The position numbers were made by a program, and so were the translations under genes. The notes under the pieces were generated by a model. That model ran no database searches, had not been told where the DNA came from, and worked only from the letters and a program-made list of their open reading frames with translations. From an uncultured Ectothiorhodospiraceae bacterium (GTDB lineage Bacteria; Pseudomonadota; Gammaproteobacteria; UBA6429; Thiohalophilaceae), in assembly GCA_947260005.1 (NCBI GenBank), contig CAMYOL010000058.1, forward strand, positions 1 through 64,000: a stretch of 64,000 nt of DNA. The letters are read 5' to 3'. Numbering within the stretch: the stretch's first letter is position 1; each line of letters starts with the position of its first letter. Positions 1 to 10,630 of this stretch are shown piece by piece.

Positions 1-185
1 TTTATCGCAACCTGACCGGAACCTGACGACGTACGACCACGATCGTTAACAGGCCCACCTGAAGACTGACCATCAACCAACAGTCCGATATCACCGGCAC
101 TGTTGTTAACTCTAATCGTATCGCAGCCTACTTGCGCTGATGCGATCAAGATTAAAAAACTAAGCTGATACCAAACCGCTTTCAT
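1..185 (-). CDS. Small secreted protein or lipoprotein, C-terminus beyond window (partial)
   Basis: Reverse strand reads MKAVWYQLSFLILIASAQVGCDTIRVNNSAGDIGLLVDGQSSGGPVNDRGRTSSGSGQVAI...; signal-like N-terminus; RBS-like ctggaggg upstream of the ATG at 185; open to the window edge. Confidence 0.6.
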   Translation of the reverse strand, partial: MKAVWYQLSFLILIASAQVGCDTIRVNNSAGDIGLLVDGQSSGGPVNDRGRTSSGSGQVAI

Positions 186-336
186 AGAACCCTCCAGCTT
201 AAAACTTTGCATGAAATTCCAGGTTCAAATTTAATGCATAGGGGCTTACTTCGAACTTACTTCGATATGAGCAAAGGCAATAGTTCAAATACCACCAGAC
301 AAATCATCGGCCCACAATAATTACACTGTCTGACTG

Positions 337-526
337 TAATGGCACTTAGTTGAGCCAAATATTTAGTTATATCACTAACATTAGCCGTAAACGTCATTCC
401 CGCGGAGGCGGGAATCCAGGTAAACAGGTTGTTTATTGTGACTTTCTGGATTCCCGCCTCCGCGGGAAAAGTGCCCTGCGGGTATGACGGCATTTGCCAC
501 ATTTAAAGCTTAACTAAGTGCCATTA
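337..526. mobile_element. MITE-like non-autonomous element with IS4-family-like ends
   Basis: Terminal inverted repeats aatggcacttagttgagc (338-355) and gcttaactaagtgccatt (508-525), 17/18 complementary, abutted by exact direct repeats actgtctgactgt (325-337 and 526-538). No transposase inside. Confidence 0.75.
393..467. repeat. GC-rich inverted repeat gtcattcccgcggaggcgggaatcca / tggattcccgcctccgcggga nested in the MITE
   Basis: Left arm 393-418, right arm 447-467; the right arm is then interrupted by about 16 nt before tatgac at 483-488. Same motif family as 35619-35702. Confidence 0.8.
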
Positions 527-643
527 CTGTCTGACTGTGGAGATACTTCTGAAATATTAACCGCTATCGGATCGATTGGATGGATTTTTTTCGAAACCAC
601 TTGATTTTCAGAATCTTATTTTTTAACCGTTCGACTCTGAAGA

Positions 644-1039
644 TTAAAGATGTTCTAAAGGCTTGTGATAAATTATTTGCACAACGGTACCAGCCGGATC
701 TTCACAATAAAAACTACGCGCGCCATCGCGATGGGTTTTGGGTTCGGTGCGCATCGGTACGTTGTGTGATTTTAAAAACTCATACCATTGATCAACGTCG
801 TCTGGTTGCCGCATGATAAAGCCTATATGATCAAGTCGTTGACGACCATCAATCGTTTTATTCGCTTTATGTAATGCCAGGTTATCGCTACCCGAAGTTA
901 TATAAACATTATCTTCATCCGGACGCCATTCAACTTGCATACCCATTAAGTCGATATAGAATTTTTCACACGCCGCCAGGTCTTCGACATACATGGCAAT
1001 GTGATGTAATCCCGATGAAGGGGGGGGACGGTTACTCAT
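644..1039 (-). CDS. VOC family (glyoxalase/bleomycin resistance-like) protein
   Basis: 131 aa; GLHHIAMYVEDLAACEKFYIDLMGM and LDHIGFIM...FYCEDPAGTVVQIIYH are typical VOC half-motifs. Confidence 0.85.
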   Translation of the reverse strand: MSNRPPPSSGLHHIAMYVEDLAACEKFYIDLMGMQVEWRPDEDNVYITSGSDNLALHKANKTIDGRQRLDHIGFIMRQPDDVDQWYEFLKSHNVPMRTEPKTHRDGARSFYCEDPAGTVVQIIYHKPLEHL

Positions 1040-1119
1040 TTATAATACCTTCTGTCATTATTAGCTGTAATATTTCTTCGATAAATATTTTTTCAATGAT
1101 TATCTCCTCACCCCAGCCC

Positions 1120-2772
1120 TCACCCAGAAGGAGCAGGCGTTGATGAACCAAAAACACTTTCCCGTACACTGTTCCATAATGGTTCACCAAAGTTATGCCT
1201 TAATACCCAGGGTAATCCAATACTACCGGACGATAATAATCGATCATGGAAATGTTTTAATGAAAAATCGGGTTCCATACTTTGCAGTCGATCGCGAGTT
1301 TCATTGATCAGAGCCCAACCAACAGCGTAACCTAATGGGACGGTAGGATATTGGGTATACCAGGTAATATCGCCTCGCGCCTGGGCTTCACTAAAACCTA
1401 ACTTCTGTTGCATTTTTTGTATGCATTCTTCAACCGACACTTTGTTAACATGCAGATCGATATCGATCATCACCCGCAAGGCACGCCAGAGGCGATCTTT
1501 TAATAATACAAACTCTGACTCCGCTTCATTTAAAAATCCCTGTTCAAACATCAGCTGCTCACAATATAAAGCCCAGCCTTCGTAAAGGCTTGCCGAGGCA
1601 TTAACGAGCCTTGGTATCGTTGAGGAAACGGATTGTTTGTTGGCCGTTACAAACTGTAAGTGATGCCCCGGCCAGGCTTCATGTACACATGTGTGTTGCA
1701 GGCTGACTAAGTTATGTTCTCCCCAACTCTCTTCATCGGCTGGGGGCGTAACATAATAATAACCTGTCTGCGACGCATCAGTGGGTAATGGATCCATATA
1801 TGCCGCAAGCGGGATTTGGTGACGTAAAAACCCCGGTGTGTCGACCACGTGTAAAAATTGTTGTTCGGGTAAACTCACCAGCTCTTTTGTTTGAACAAAC
1901 TCATAGGCCGACTGCATGGTTGTTTTGTAGTGTTCGAGCAGATTACCTTCCGGCTTGAACTGGTTTTGTATTTTTTCGGTTAACGCTGCGACATCCTGAT
2001 TACCGGTTAGTGACTCGGTTAACTTGCACAGTTCTTTCCACGTTGACTCAAATAATTCATTGCCGAACTTATATAAGCTCTCGATATCATTATAAATACC
2101 ATGACGAAAGTTTAACAGTAACTCAAACATCTCACGTCCACAGGCAAATTCGCCTTTAGCCTGTTTTAGCAGATCCCTTTCCAGAAATTTTGCAAAATCG
2201 TCTAATGCATGTGCGGCATCATCGATCTCCGAATTTAATCGAAAAGGTTCAATCATTGGATTCTCATTCAGTGATCGAAAATATTGAACACCTTGTTTTG
2301 CTTCGATGATGGCCGACTCTAACCATATCGGCGGAATAGTTTCAGGCGCAGAAGATAAATGACTTTTTGCACCTCGCAAATAATGCGGGATCGATTTTAA
2401 ACGAGACTGCATAGCATCTTTACGATTTTTTACCGGGCGTATCGTTAATTGATAAATAGCATTAACTGGAATGAAGCGGGTAGGATCTTTGATGCGCCAG
2501 TCCTCATCGATCAGTTGTTTACTTTCAATCAATGCGCTACCCAGCATTAACTGCAGATCAGTGTTTTGGTCATCACTTAATTTAGAGCGATCCAGCTCTT
2601 CAATTGCATCCAATAGTTTTTCGTTTAGTGTGATCAATGCGCCTATGTCATCATCATCATAGGGGGTCAGAATATCGCTATAACCGTCTATACCCACTTC
2701 GACGGCCGTCTCAGGATGAAAACGAAACCAGGCGCGATAGTAACTATCAATTAATTCATTATAAGCAGACAA
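1120..2772 (-). CDS. DUF885 family protein (putative metallopeptidase-like)
   Basis: 550 aa; CVHEAWPGHHLQ and NASASLYEGWALYCEQLM motifs typical of DUF885. Confidence 0.85.
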   Translation of the reverse strand: MSAYNELIDSYYRAWFRFHPETAVEVGIDGYSDILTPYDDDDIGALITLNEKLLDAIEELDRSKLSDDQNTDLQLMLGSALIESKQLIDEDWRIKDPTRFIPVNAIYQLTIRPVKNRKDAMQSRLKSIPHYLRGAKSHLSSAPETIPPIWLESAIIEAKQGVQYFRSLNENPMIEPFRLNSEIDDAAHALDDFAKFLERDLLKQAKGEFACGREMFELLLNFRHGIYNDIESLYKFGNELFESTWKELCKLTESLTGNQDVAALTEKIQNQFKPEGNLLEHYKTTMQSAYEFVQTKELVSLPEQQFLHVVDTPGFLRHQIPLAAYMDPLPTDASQTGYYYVTPPADEESWGEHNLVSLQHTCVHEAWPGHHLQFVTANKQSVSSTIPRLVNASASLYEGWALYCEQLMFEQGFLNEAESEFVLLKDRLWRALRVMIDIDLHVNKVSVEECIQKMQQKLGFSEAQARGDITWYTQYPTVPLGYAVGWALINETRDRLQSMEPDFSLKHFHDRLLSSGSIGLPWVLRHNFGEPLWNSVRESVFGSSTPAPSG

Positions 2773-2801
2773 ATTTTTTCCAACTTTTTTATATACGTTA
2801 T

Positions 2802-3221
2802 TTAATCGACTTCAATTATTTCAAAGTCGTGCGTCATTTCAGCGCTCTTACCCAACATAATCGAGGCAGAACAATACTTTTCTGCGGATAATTGCACCGC
2901 ACGGTCAACGTGTTTTTCACTTAAGCCTCGACCACTGACTTTAAAATGTGCATGTATTTTAGTAAAAACCTTGGGTTCACTATCTGCACGTTCTGAATCA
3001 ATTTCCACCACGCAGTCAACGATATCCTGGCGGGATTTTTTCAGAATTAAGACCACATCAAAGGCCGAGCAGCCTCCCATCCCAATCAATAATAACTCCA
3101 TTGGTCTTGCACCCTGGTTTTGACCACCATACTCTTGCGCGCCATCCATGGTTATCGAGTGGCCAGTCTCGGTGAGACCTTCGAATTTGGCTGCGCCTTG
3201 CCACTTTACCTGTGCTTTCAT
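2802..3221 (-). CDS. OsmC family protein
   Basis: 139 aa; GARPMELLLIGMGGCSAFDVVLILKK and EKYCSASIMLGKSAEMTHDFEI, OsmC/YhfA-like. Confidence 0.9.
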   Translation of the reverse strand: MKAQVKWQGAAKFEGLTETGHSITMDGAQEYGGQNQGARPMELLLIGMGGCSAFDVVLILKKSRQDIVDCVVEIDSERADSEPKVFTKIHAHFKVSGRGLSEKHVDRAVQLSAEKYCSASIMLGKSAEMTHDFEIIEVD

Positions 3222-3451
3222 GCTTCAAAACCTCTTGAAATGTAAAATCGTAATGTAAATTTGTGATAATTGGGCCGAAATTGGCATTTGGTTAAACTAT
3301 ACTCAAGATAACTAAGTAAATGTCGATATGCGGGTGACGACCGTCGCATTTTTTCGACCGGTTATAGGATAACCTTGCGCGAAATTAAAAGCACTGGTAT
3401 ACCATTATATAACTGAGGACGCCTGTTATGGCACTACCACAAAGGAACACT

Positions 3452-4093
3452 ATGTCTGTAACTGCAGCACAGCATCAAACTGGAATTGTTTCCCTGGATC
3501 GATTCCTGGAACACTGTCATCGTCGCCATTATCCGGCTAAAAGCGTGATTATTTACGCAGGCGACAAGCCCGATGTCCTGTACTACATCATCGATGGCTC
3601 GGTTTCGGTACTGATTGAAGACGAAGACGGCCATGAAATCGTACTAGCTTATTTAAATAAAGGTGATTTTTTTGGCGAAATGGGTCTGTTCAGCGAAGAT
3701 CCCAATCGCAGCGCCTGGGTCCGTACCCGTACCCCATGCGAAGTGGCCGAAATCAGCTATAACAAATTCCGCCAGCTCTATCAGGAACACCCCGATATTA
3801 TGTTCGCGATGGCCTCACAAATGGCGTCACGCTTACGTGATACCAGTCGCAAGGTCTCTGACCTGGCATTCATGGATGTCACCGGTCGTGTTGCCCGTAC
3901 TTTACTTGATCTCTGCAAACAACCAGACGCGATGACCCATCCAGATGGCATGCAGATCCGCATAACCCGTCAGGAAATCGGCCGCATCGTCGGTTGCTCA
4001 CGTGAGATGGTAGGTCGAGTGTTAAAAGCGATGGAAGAACAGGAATTGATTTCTGTAAAAGGTAAGACCATCGTCGTATTTGGTACTCGCTAA
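3452..4093 (+). CDS. crp: cAMP-activated global regulator CRP/Vfr family
   Basis: N-terminal cNMP fold ([44 protein letters not shown]) and C-terminal HTH ([29 protein letters not shown]). aaaggaac RBS before ATG 3452; the track ORF begins at 3428. Confidence 0.9.
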   Translation: MSVTAAQHQTGIVSLDRFLEHCHRRHYPAKSVIIYAGDKPDVLYYIIDGSVSVLIEDEDGHEIVLAYLNKGDFFGEMGLFSEDPNRSAWVRTRTPCEVAEISYNKFRQLYQEHPDIMFAMASQMASRLRDTSRKVSDLAFMDVTGRVARTLLDLCKQPDAMTHPDGMQIRITRQEIGRIVGCSREMVGRVLKAMEEQELISVKGKTIVVFGTR

Positions 4094-4901
4094 AAAAATA
4101 GGGGTCAGAGACGAAAAAAAATAATTTAGTACCAGGATCATCGGCCACCATAAACGCCTCGCCCACTAAAAAAGCATTTACATTATGCTCACGCATGAGT
4201 CTTACGTGTTCCGGAGTGTGGATACCGCTTTCGGTAACGATTAAGCGATCGTCGGGGATTTTTTCCAGCATCGATAACGTTGTATCAAGTGAAGTTTCAA
4301 AGGTACGCAGGTTGCGATTATTGATGCCGATCATTTTATTCGGCAATTGCAGGGCACGTTCTAATTCCTGTTCGTCGTGCACTTCCACCAGTACATCCAT
4401 GCCCAGGTGATTAGCCAGTTCGGATAGTTCTTGCATTTGCGAATCGACCAATGCGGCAACGATTAACAGGATACAATCGGCGCCGAGTACACGCGCTTCG
4501 AATACCTGGTAGGGGTCGATAAAAAAATCTTTACGGATAACAGGCAAGTCACAGGCATTGCGCGCCCGTTGCAAGTATTCATCGGCACCCTGAAAGAAAT
4601 CGACATCGGTCAATACCGACAAACAGGCCGCACCGGCATCCGCATAGGAAATGGCAATTTCGGCGGGTTTAAAATCCTCGCGCATCACGCCTTTACTTGG
4701 TGACGCCTTTTTGATCTCGGCTATGACACCCGGTTTACCTGTTTCGATCTTGTTTAGTAACGCATTAACAAAACCACGTGGTTTATCGGCCGTCTCAACT
4801 AATTCGCTCAGCTTGCGAATCGGTGTGGTTTCATTGCGTTCTAAAATCTCTTCGAGTTTTCGATTTAGAATTTTAACTAATATATCGGGTGGCTTAGTCA
4901 T
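3879..4901 (-). CDS. trpC: Indole-3-glycerol phosphate synthase, with anomalous C-terminal extension antisense to crp
   Basis: [87 protein letters not shown]; normal TrpC ends about here, but the frame continues to 3879. Confidence 0.9.
   Translation of the reverse strand: MTKPPDILVKILNRKLEEILERNETTPIRKLSELVETADKPRGFVNALLNKIETGKPGVIAEIKKASPSKGVMREDFKPAEIAISYADAGAACLSVLTDVDFFQGADEYLQRARNACDLPVIRKDFFIDPYQVFEARVLGADCILLIVAALVDSQMQELSELANHLGMDVLVEVHDEQELERALQLPNKMIGINNRNLRTFETSLDTTLSMLEKIPDDRLIVTESGIHTPEHVRLMREHNVNAFLVGEAFMVADDPGTKLFFFVSDPYFFSEYQIRRWSYLLQKSIPVLPSLLTLDLPSHVSNRRCGRFPDGLCGSACHLDGSSRLVVCRDQVKYGQHDR
4099..4113. repeat. Single copy of a REP/RAYT-associated-like motif, taggggtcagagacg
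   Basis: ataggggtcagagacgaaaa lies exactly at the expected trpC 3' end, 5 nt after the crp stop. Resembles the aggggtcagagtcg-type motif recalled from REP/RAYT loci in Proteobacteria (from memory, not searched). Confidence 0.4.
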
Positions 4902-4931
4902 ACGCTGTTTCGATTTTCTGCTCTGGTGGTT

Positions 4932-5951
4932 TTATTTGAAGGACGTGGTTAACTCGACGAGTTCTGTTAATTTTTGTTTTGCAGCCCCTGAATCCAGAAC
5001 TTGTTTGGCTTTTTCAATCCCAGCTGAATGAGAATCCGCTAAGCCAGCAACATAGATAGCCGCACCCGCATTCAATAATACGATATCACGTGCCGGACCG
5101 GTATGACCGTCGAAAATTAAACTGATCATACCAAGCGATTGCTCAGCACCGTCAACCGCAAGCTGTTTGATATCCGCCTTTCTCATGTCAAAATCTTCTG
5201 GGCTAATAGTATAAGTTTTAATAGTACCGTCTTTTAATTCAGCTACCCTGGTCGCTGAACCAATACTGATTTCATCCATACCATCATCGGAGTGCACAAC
5301 CATCACATGGTGACTACCTAAATTCTTGAGTACATTTGCGAGTGGTTCAACCAGGTCAGGTGAAAATACGCCAAGCAATTGGTTTTGGGCCCCGGCCGGA
5401 TTGGTTAACGGACCAAGTACATTGAAGATGGTGCGTACCCCCATTTCTTTACGTGGGCCAATCGCATGTTTCATCGCACTGTGGTGCAACGGCGCGAACA
5501 TAAAACCGACACCGACCTGATCAATACACTGGCTGACTTGATCTGCAGTAATATTTAAATTCACACCAGCCTGTTCTAACAAATCGGCACTGCCCGAACT
5601 GCTGCTAACCGAACGGTTTCCGTGTTTAGCGACCTTGCCGCCGGCGGCCGCAACAATAAAACAGCTTGCGGTTGAGATATTAAATGTCGATAAGCTATCG
5701 CCACCCGTACCAACAATATCAACGACATGCTCACCGCTTACACTGACACCCGTGGCCAGATCTCGCATAACTTGTGCCGCCGCGGTGATCTCATCAATAC
5801 TCTCGCCCTTCATCCGCAGGCCAACCAGAAATCCACCAATCTGTGCCGGTGTCGCCTCACCCGTCATGATGGTTTTCATCACGCTGGTCATGTCATCCTG
5901 ATTCAAATCATTGCGTTCTAAAACGGTACGAATAGCAGCTGGCATATCCAT
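4932..5951 (-). CDS. trpD: Anthranilate phosphoribosyltransferase
   Basis: 339 aa; DIVGTGGDSLSTFNISTASCFIVAAAGGKVAKHGNRSVSSSSGSADLLE. Confidence 0.95.
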   Translation of the reverse strand: MDMPAAIRTVLERNDLNQDDMTSVMKTIMTGEATPAQIGGFLVGLRMKGESIDEITAAAQVMRDLATGVSVSGEHVVDIVGTGGDSLSTFNISTASCFIVAAAGGKVAKHGNRSVSSSSGSADLLEQAGVNLNITADQVSQCIDQVGVGFMFAPLHHSAMKHAIGPRKEMGVRTIFNVLGPLTNPAGAQNQLLGVFSPDLVEPLANVLKNLGSHHVMVVHSDDGMDEISIGSATRVAELKDGTIKTYTISPEDFDMRKADIKQLAVDGAEQSLGMISLIFDGHTGPARDIVLLNAGAAIYVAGLADSHSAGIEKAKQVLDSGAAKQKLTELVELTTSFK

Positions 5952-5966
5952 GGTTAAATTCCTCGA

Positions 5967-6551
5967 TTATTTATTGGCTTGCAAAAAGTTGCGCAACAAA
6001 TCATGTCCGGTGGTCGTTAAGATCGATTCAGGATGAAACTGCATCCCTTCTATCGGAAACTCTTTATGACGTATCCCCATGATCTCATCGAATTCACCCT
6101 GTTCGTCTTCAGTCCAGGCAGTGACTTCCAGACAATCAGGAATGCTCGTTTTGTCAATTACAAGGGAATGATAGCGTGTGGCCTCGAAAGGATTAGGAAT
6201 GCCTTTAAACACCCCTATATCATTATGTTTCATCATTGAGGTTTTGCCATGCATGATGGCACTAGCATGAATGATCTTTCCACCAAATGCCTGGCCAATA
6301 CTTTGGTGTCCCAGGCAAACACCTAGAATCGGTTTTTTGCCGGCAAAATGTTTAATCGTTTCAATCGATATACCGGCTTCATTTGGGGTGCAAGGTCCTG
6401 GTGAGATTACTATATAGGTTGGATCCAGCCGTTCGATTTCAGCAATGGAAATTTCATCGTTACGATGTACATGCACATCCGCCCCCAACTCACCAAAATA
6501 CTGCACCAGGTTATAGGTAAACGAATCATAATTATCTATCATTAATAACAT
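5967..6551 (-). CDS. trpG: Anthranilate synthase component II (glutamine amidotransferase)
   Basis: [55 protein letters not shown]. Start placed at MLLMIDNYD; the track ORF is longer. Confidence 0.93.
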   Translation of the reverse strand: MLLMIDNYDSFTYNLVQYFGELGADVHVHRNDEISIAEIERLDPTYIVISPGPCTPNEAGISIETIKHFAGKKPILGVCLGHQSIGQAFGGKIIHASAIMHGKTSMMKHNDIGVFKGIPNPFEATRYHSLVIDKTSIPDCLEVTAWTEDEQGEFDEIMGIRHKEFPIEGMQFHPESILTTTGHDLLRNFLQANK

Positions 6552-6570
6552 CGTTTTTCTCTCAGTCTTC

Positions 6571-8058
6571 TCACTTATGCACCCCGTCCAGACCTTTCTC
6601 GGCCATGGCCACTGCACGGAACACCGCACGACCTTTATTCATGGTTTCATCCCATTCACTGCCTGGCACCGAATCATAAACAATTCCGGCACCTGCCTGG
6701 ATGTGCAAGATTTGATCTTTGATCACGGCCGTTCTAATCGCAATCGCAGTATCCATATTACCATTCCAACCAAGATAGCCTACCGCCCCGGAATACACTC
6801 CGCGTTTTACGGGTTCTAATTCATTGATGATTTCCATCGCACGAATTTTCGGTGCACCCGACAGCGTTCCGGCCGGGAAAGTAGCGCGTAACACATCCAT
6901 CGCGCTCATGCCTTCTTTTATTTCACCCGTTACATTCGAAACAATGTGCATCACATGCGAGTAACGTTCGATCGTCATCTTATCAGTTAGCTCAACGCTG
7001 CCTGTTTTAGCTATACGCCCGACATCATTACGCCCTAAATCAATTAGCATTAGATGTTCGGCAAGTTCTTTTGGGTCAGCGAGCAGATCTTTTTCAAACT
7101 CACGATCCTGCTCTTCGGTTTTACCACGTGGTCGTGTTCCGGCTATCGGTCTTACCGTGACCTCATCATCCTCGTAACGCACTAAAATTTCGGGTGACGA
7201 GCCAACGATATGGAAATCTCCAAGATCCAGGTAATACATATAGGGTGAAGGGTTTAAACTTCGCAACGCACGATAAAGATCCAATGGTTGGGCACGAAAC
7301 GGTACCGACATTCGCTGCGAAATCACCACCTGCATCGCATCACCATCGGTGATGTACTGCTTAATTTTCTTAACCGCATTTTCATAATCTGGCTGTTGAA
7401 ATCCAGATACAAAATCAGCCTCTTTAACCTCTCGCGCTTTGGCAGGGTGTTGCAGAGGAGTTGCTGAGTGCATTTGCTTTTTCAGACTTTCAATATACTT
7501 ATTCGCGTTTGCATAGGCATTATCTTCATCTGGTTTTGCATAAACAATGATATATAACTTACCACTTAAATTATCAAATACGATGACTTGTTCTGAAACC
7601 ATCAACAGGATATCCGGTACTTTAAGCGGATCTTCTTTTTCTGCTGTGCTGGCTAACCTGGGTTCAATATAACGAACGGTCTCGTAACCAAAGTATCCAA
7701 CTAAACCACCGGTAAACTTGGGATAATCTTCTAATTCGGGATGTTTAAAGGTCCCCTGGTATTCTTCAATCCAGGCAAGAGGATCTTCCACTGTTATTTC
7801 TTCTAGCAATTCATTATCGTGATAAATTTTAACAGTGTGATCGTAAATACGAATAACGCGCTGGCAAGGTAAACCTATGATCGAATAACGGCCCCATTTC
7901 TCACCGCCGTGAACGGATTCAAATAAATACGAGTATGGGCCATTGGCCAATTTAAGATACGTACTTAGTGGGGTATCAAGATCCGCTAATACCTCGCTGA
8001 GGATTGGGATCGCGCTGTAACCTTGCTTGGCGAGTGCCTGGAATTCCTGTTCTGTCAT
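6571..8058 (-). CDS. trpE: Anthranilate synthase component I
   Basis: 495 aa; [54 protein letters not shown]. Confidence 0.95.
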   Translation of the reverse strand: MTEQEFQALAKQGYSAIPILSEVLADLDTPLSTYLKLANGPYSYLFESVHGGEKWGRYSIIGLPCQRVIRIYDHTVKIYHDNELLEEITVEDPLAWIEEYQGTFKHPELEDYPKFTGGLVGYFGYETVRYIEPRLASTAEKEDPLKVPDILLMVSEQVIVFDNLSGKLYIIVYAKPDEDNAYANANKYIESLKKQMHSATPLQHPAKAREVKEADFVSGFQQPDYENAVKKIKQYITDGDAMQVVISQRMSVPFRAQPLDLYRALRSLNPSPYMYYLDLGDFHIVGSSPEILVRYEDDEVTVRPIAGTRPRGKTEEQDREFEKDLLADPKELAEHLMLIDLGRNDVGRIAKTGSVELTDKMTIERYSHVMHIVSNVTGEIKEGMSAMDVLRATFPAGTLSGAPKIRAMEIINELEPVKRGVYSGAVGYLGWNGNMDTAIAIRTAVIKDQILHIQAGAGIVYDSVPGSEWDETMNKGRAVFRAVAMAEKGLDGVHK

Positions 8059-8196
8059 GGTGGTGGCCCGGGTTTAATAATTAAATACAAACTGATTTAA
8101 CGATATTGACTGCTTAATGTTCACCACGCCATCGTATGTTATTTGTATTCTTTTTCATTAGAACAGGTTTCTTTATGTAGTTAAATTAGCGAAATA

Positions 8197-8889
8197 TCAG
8201 GCCGCACCCTGGCTTTGTGACGTTTCCAGCAAAGCTTGTAATTCTGCCATCGAGTCTATCACAGCATCCGGATGAGCATCACGAATATCGACCCCGTGAT
8301 TGTAACCATAACTCATGCAGACAATCTGGAAACCAGCCGCACGAGCTGCTTTCACATCGCTAACCGAATCGCCCAGCATTATTGCGTTAGCAGGATCGAC
8401 ACCGAAATATTCAGCAACATGTAACAATGGCATCGGATCCGGCTTTTTCTTCTCCAGAGTATCACCACTAACGACAATCTCAAATCGATCAAAAATACCT
8501 AAGTCTTTTAGTAAGGGTAACGTAAATTGAGCCGCTTTGTTGGTTACACAACCCAGTTTGTAATCCGCTGATTGCAAATAATCAAGCCCTTCAACGACAC
8601 CCGGATACAGTACACTGCGTTGTGAAGTATTTTCTGCGTAGAGATCCATAAAAATCGGATAGGCCTTTTCAAACAATGCTTCATCCGGCTCACCGTCTAA
8701 TTCACCAATCAACGCTCGACGCGTTAAACGCTCAACACCATTACCCACCCACTCGCGCACTTTCGCCTCACCGTGCACCGGCATATCTAACTGCTTCATC
8801 ATCTCATCGACACAAAAGGCCAAATCCGGAACACTATCGACCAGAGTTCCATCGACATCAATTAAGACCATTTCAGGTGTGACTAACAT
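8197..8889 (-). CDS. gph: Phosphoglycolate phosphatase (HAD family)
   Basis: LIDVDGTLVDSVPDLAFCVDEMM, GCVTNKAAQFTLPLLKDLGIFDRFEIVVSGDTLEKKKPDPMPLLH, MLGDSVSDVKAARAAGF. Confidence 0.9.
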   Translation of the reverse strand: MLVTPEMVLIDVDGTLVDSVPDLAFCVDEMMKQLDMPVHGEAKVREWVGNGVERLTRRALIGELDGEPDEALFEKAYPIFMDLYAENTSQRSVLYPGVVEGLDYLQSADYKLGCVTNKAAQFTLPLLKDLGIFDRFEIVVSGDTLEKKKPDPMPLLHVAEYFGVDPANAIMLGDSVSDVKAARAAGFQIVCMSYGYNHGVDIRDAHPDAVIDSMAELQALLETSQSQGAA

Positions 8890-8957
8890 GTTGTTTTATC
8901 TCTAATGCTGTACGATCAGGGACACCCCGATTAACAGGGTGGCCCAACACAGGTAAA

Positions 8958-9650
8958 TTATTTTTTAGCTTTCGCCAACTCGTCTTTCATCTGTTTTACG
9001 ATCGTGTCATAACGATTTGGGTCTTTATCATTGGCACCACCGAACACACCTGAACCCGATACAAATGTATCGGCACCGGCTTCAGCAATCTCACAAATGT
9101 TATCAACCTTCACACCACCATCGATCTCAAGACGAATATCACGACCTGAGGCATCGATGATCTTACGAGCTTCACGTAATTTATCGAGTGCAGTGGGAAT
9201 AAAGCTCTGTCCACCAAAACCAGGATTCACAGACATCAATAGCACCATATCCACTTTATCGATGACATAGTTTAAATAATCTAACGAGGTCGCTGGATTG
9301 AATACCAGCCCGGCCTTACAACCTTCGTTATGAATCAGCTGTAATGATCGATCAATGTGATCGGAAGCTTCCGGGTGAAACGTTATATACGTCGCACCGG
9401 CCTGTGCAAAATCAGGAATAATTCGATCCACCGGTTTCACCATTAAATGCACGTCAATGGGGGCGGTCACGCCATGCTTGCGTAAGGCATCACAAACCAA
9501 CGGACCAATAGTAAGGTTAGGGACGTAGTGATTGTCCATTACATCGAAATGTACGATCTCACACCCTGATGCGAGCACGTTGTCCACTTCTTCACCGAGC
9601 TTGGCGAAGTCAGCTGACAAAATGGATGGTGCGATTGCAAAATCTGCCAT
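8958..9650 (-). CDS. rpe: Ribulose-phosphate 3-epimerase
   Basis: [50 protein letters not shown]; start trimmed from the track ORF. Confidence 0.95.
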   Translation of the reverse strand: MADFAIAPSILSADFAKLGEEVDNVLASGCEIVHFDVMDNHYVPNLTIGPLVCDALRKHGVTAPIDVHLMVKPVDRIIPDFAQAGATYITFHPEASDHIDRSLQLIHNEGCKAGLVFNPATSLDYLNYVIDKVDMVLLMSVNPGFGGQSFIPTALDKLREARKIIDASGRDIRLEIDGGVKVDNICEIAEAGADTFVSGSGVFGGANDKDPNRYDTIVKQMKDELAKAKK

Positions 9651-9819
9651 GGTTACTGCCTCTTGATAAAATTCTTGTTTAGCGCGGTTATTTACCCACA
9701 CCCTGAAAAATCGAACCGCCAACTCTACCGGAAATCCCTGTGTATTGCAGCTTTTTAGCACGCCGATTCTTATTTATACTCTCTTTACCGACATGTGATC
9801 TGAGCTAAAAGGAATAGCA

Positions 9820-10617
9820 ATGAAACCATCTAAACTATTGATTAGTCTGTTTATTTTAACGATTTCTACTGCCTCTGTGGCGGCCTCAAAATCCGATTTG
9901 GCAAAAGAAAAACGCTGGCGCGAGCAAATTGAGCCGAGCCTGATGGTCGGTGATGCACTCTCGCTAAAGGCCGCAGGAAGCGAATTCCTGGCCTTGTTCA
10001 CTGAAAATACAGCCAAACAAACCTTCGGCGGTGTGATCCTCCTCCATGGTAGCGGTGCGCATCCAGCCTGGCCCGACGTCATTGAACCATTGCGATCTGA
10101 TTTAGCTGAATTTGGCTGGCACACCTTATCGCTACAAATGCCAATACTGGCAAACGATGCGACAACTAAAGACTATGAACCACTATTTGACGAAGTCCCG
10201 GCAAGAATCCAGGCTGGGGTCAATTTTCTTAAAAGTAAAAAAATAAATAACATCGTATTAGTAGGCCATAGTCTTGGTAATACCATGGCGACTTACTATC
10301 TCGTAAAACAAAAAGATCCGGCGATAAAGGCTTTTGTTGCGATTTCTTTTGGACCTGGTCTACCAGATAAAGACAAGATGGACAGCTATCAACAGTTAAG
10401 CAAAATTAGCATCCCAGTCCTCGATATATTTGGCAGTGAAGACTTTCCTCGTAACGTGAATACGGCAAGTAAACGAATGTTAATGGCCAAAAAAGCCAAC
10501 AATAATAAATTTAAGCAAGTCAAAATCGAAGGCGCAAACCATTTTTTTTCCAATATGGATGACATTCTGACGAAACGAATTCGTGGTTGGCTAAAACGTT
10601 ACGCACCCAAACTATAA
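9820..10617 (+). CDS. DUF3530-like alpha/beta hydrolase family protein, secreted
   Basis: Signal peptide; GGVILLHGSGAHPAWPDVIEPLRSDLAEFGWHTLSLQMPIL; nucleophile-elbow-like VGHSLGN. Confidence 0.8.
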   Translation: MKPSKLLISLFILTISTASVAASKSDLAKEKRWREQIEPSLMVGDALSLKAAGSEFLALFTENTAKQTFGGVILLHGSGAHPAWPDVIEPLRSDLAEFGWHTLSLQMPILANDATTKDYEPLFDEVPARIQAGVNFLKSKKINNIVLVGHSLGNTMATYYLVKQKDPAIKAFVAISFGPGLPDKDKMDSYQQLSKISIPVLDIFGSEDFPRNVNTASKRMLMAKKANNNKFKQVKIEGANHFFSNMDDILTKRIRGWLKRYAPKL

Positions 10618-10630
10618 GGTAAAAAATAAA

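Noticed and set aside
257-502. 81-aa minus ORF rich in FPAEAGIQK / WIPASAGMT
   Set aside because: It is translation of the gtcattcccgcg palindrome inside the MITE, a classic false ORF.
8059-8196. trp leader/attenuator upstream of trpE
   Set aside because: No Trp-codon-rich leader peptide or terminator/antiterminator pair found.
8919-8945. Hairpin gggacaccc...gggtggccc between rpe and gph
   Set aside because: Short stem with a mismatch and no U-run; not enough to call a regulator.
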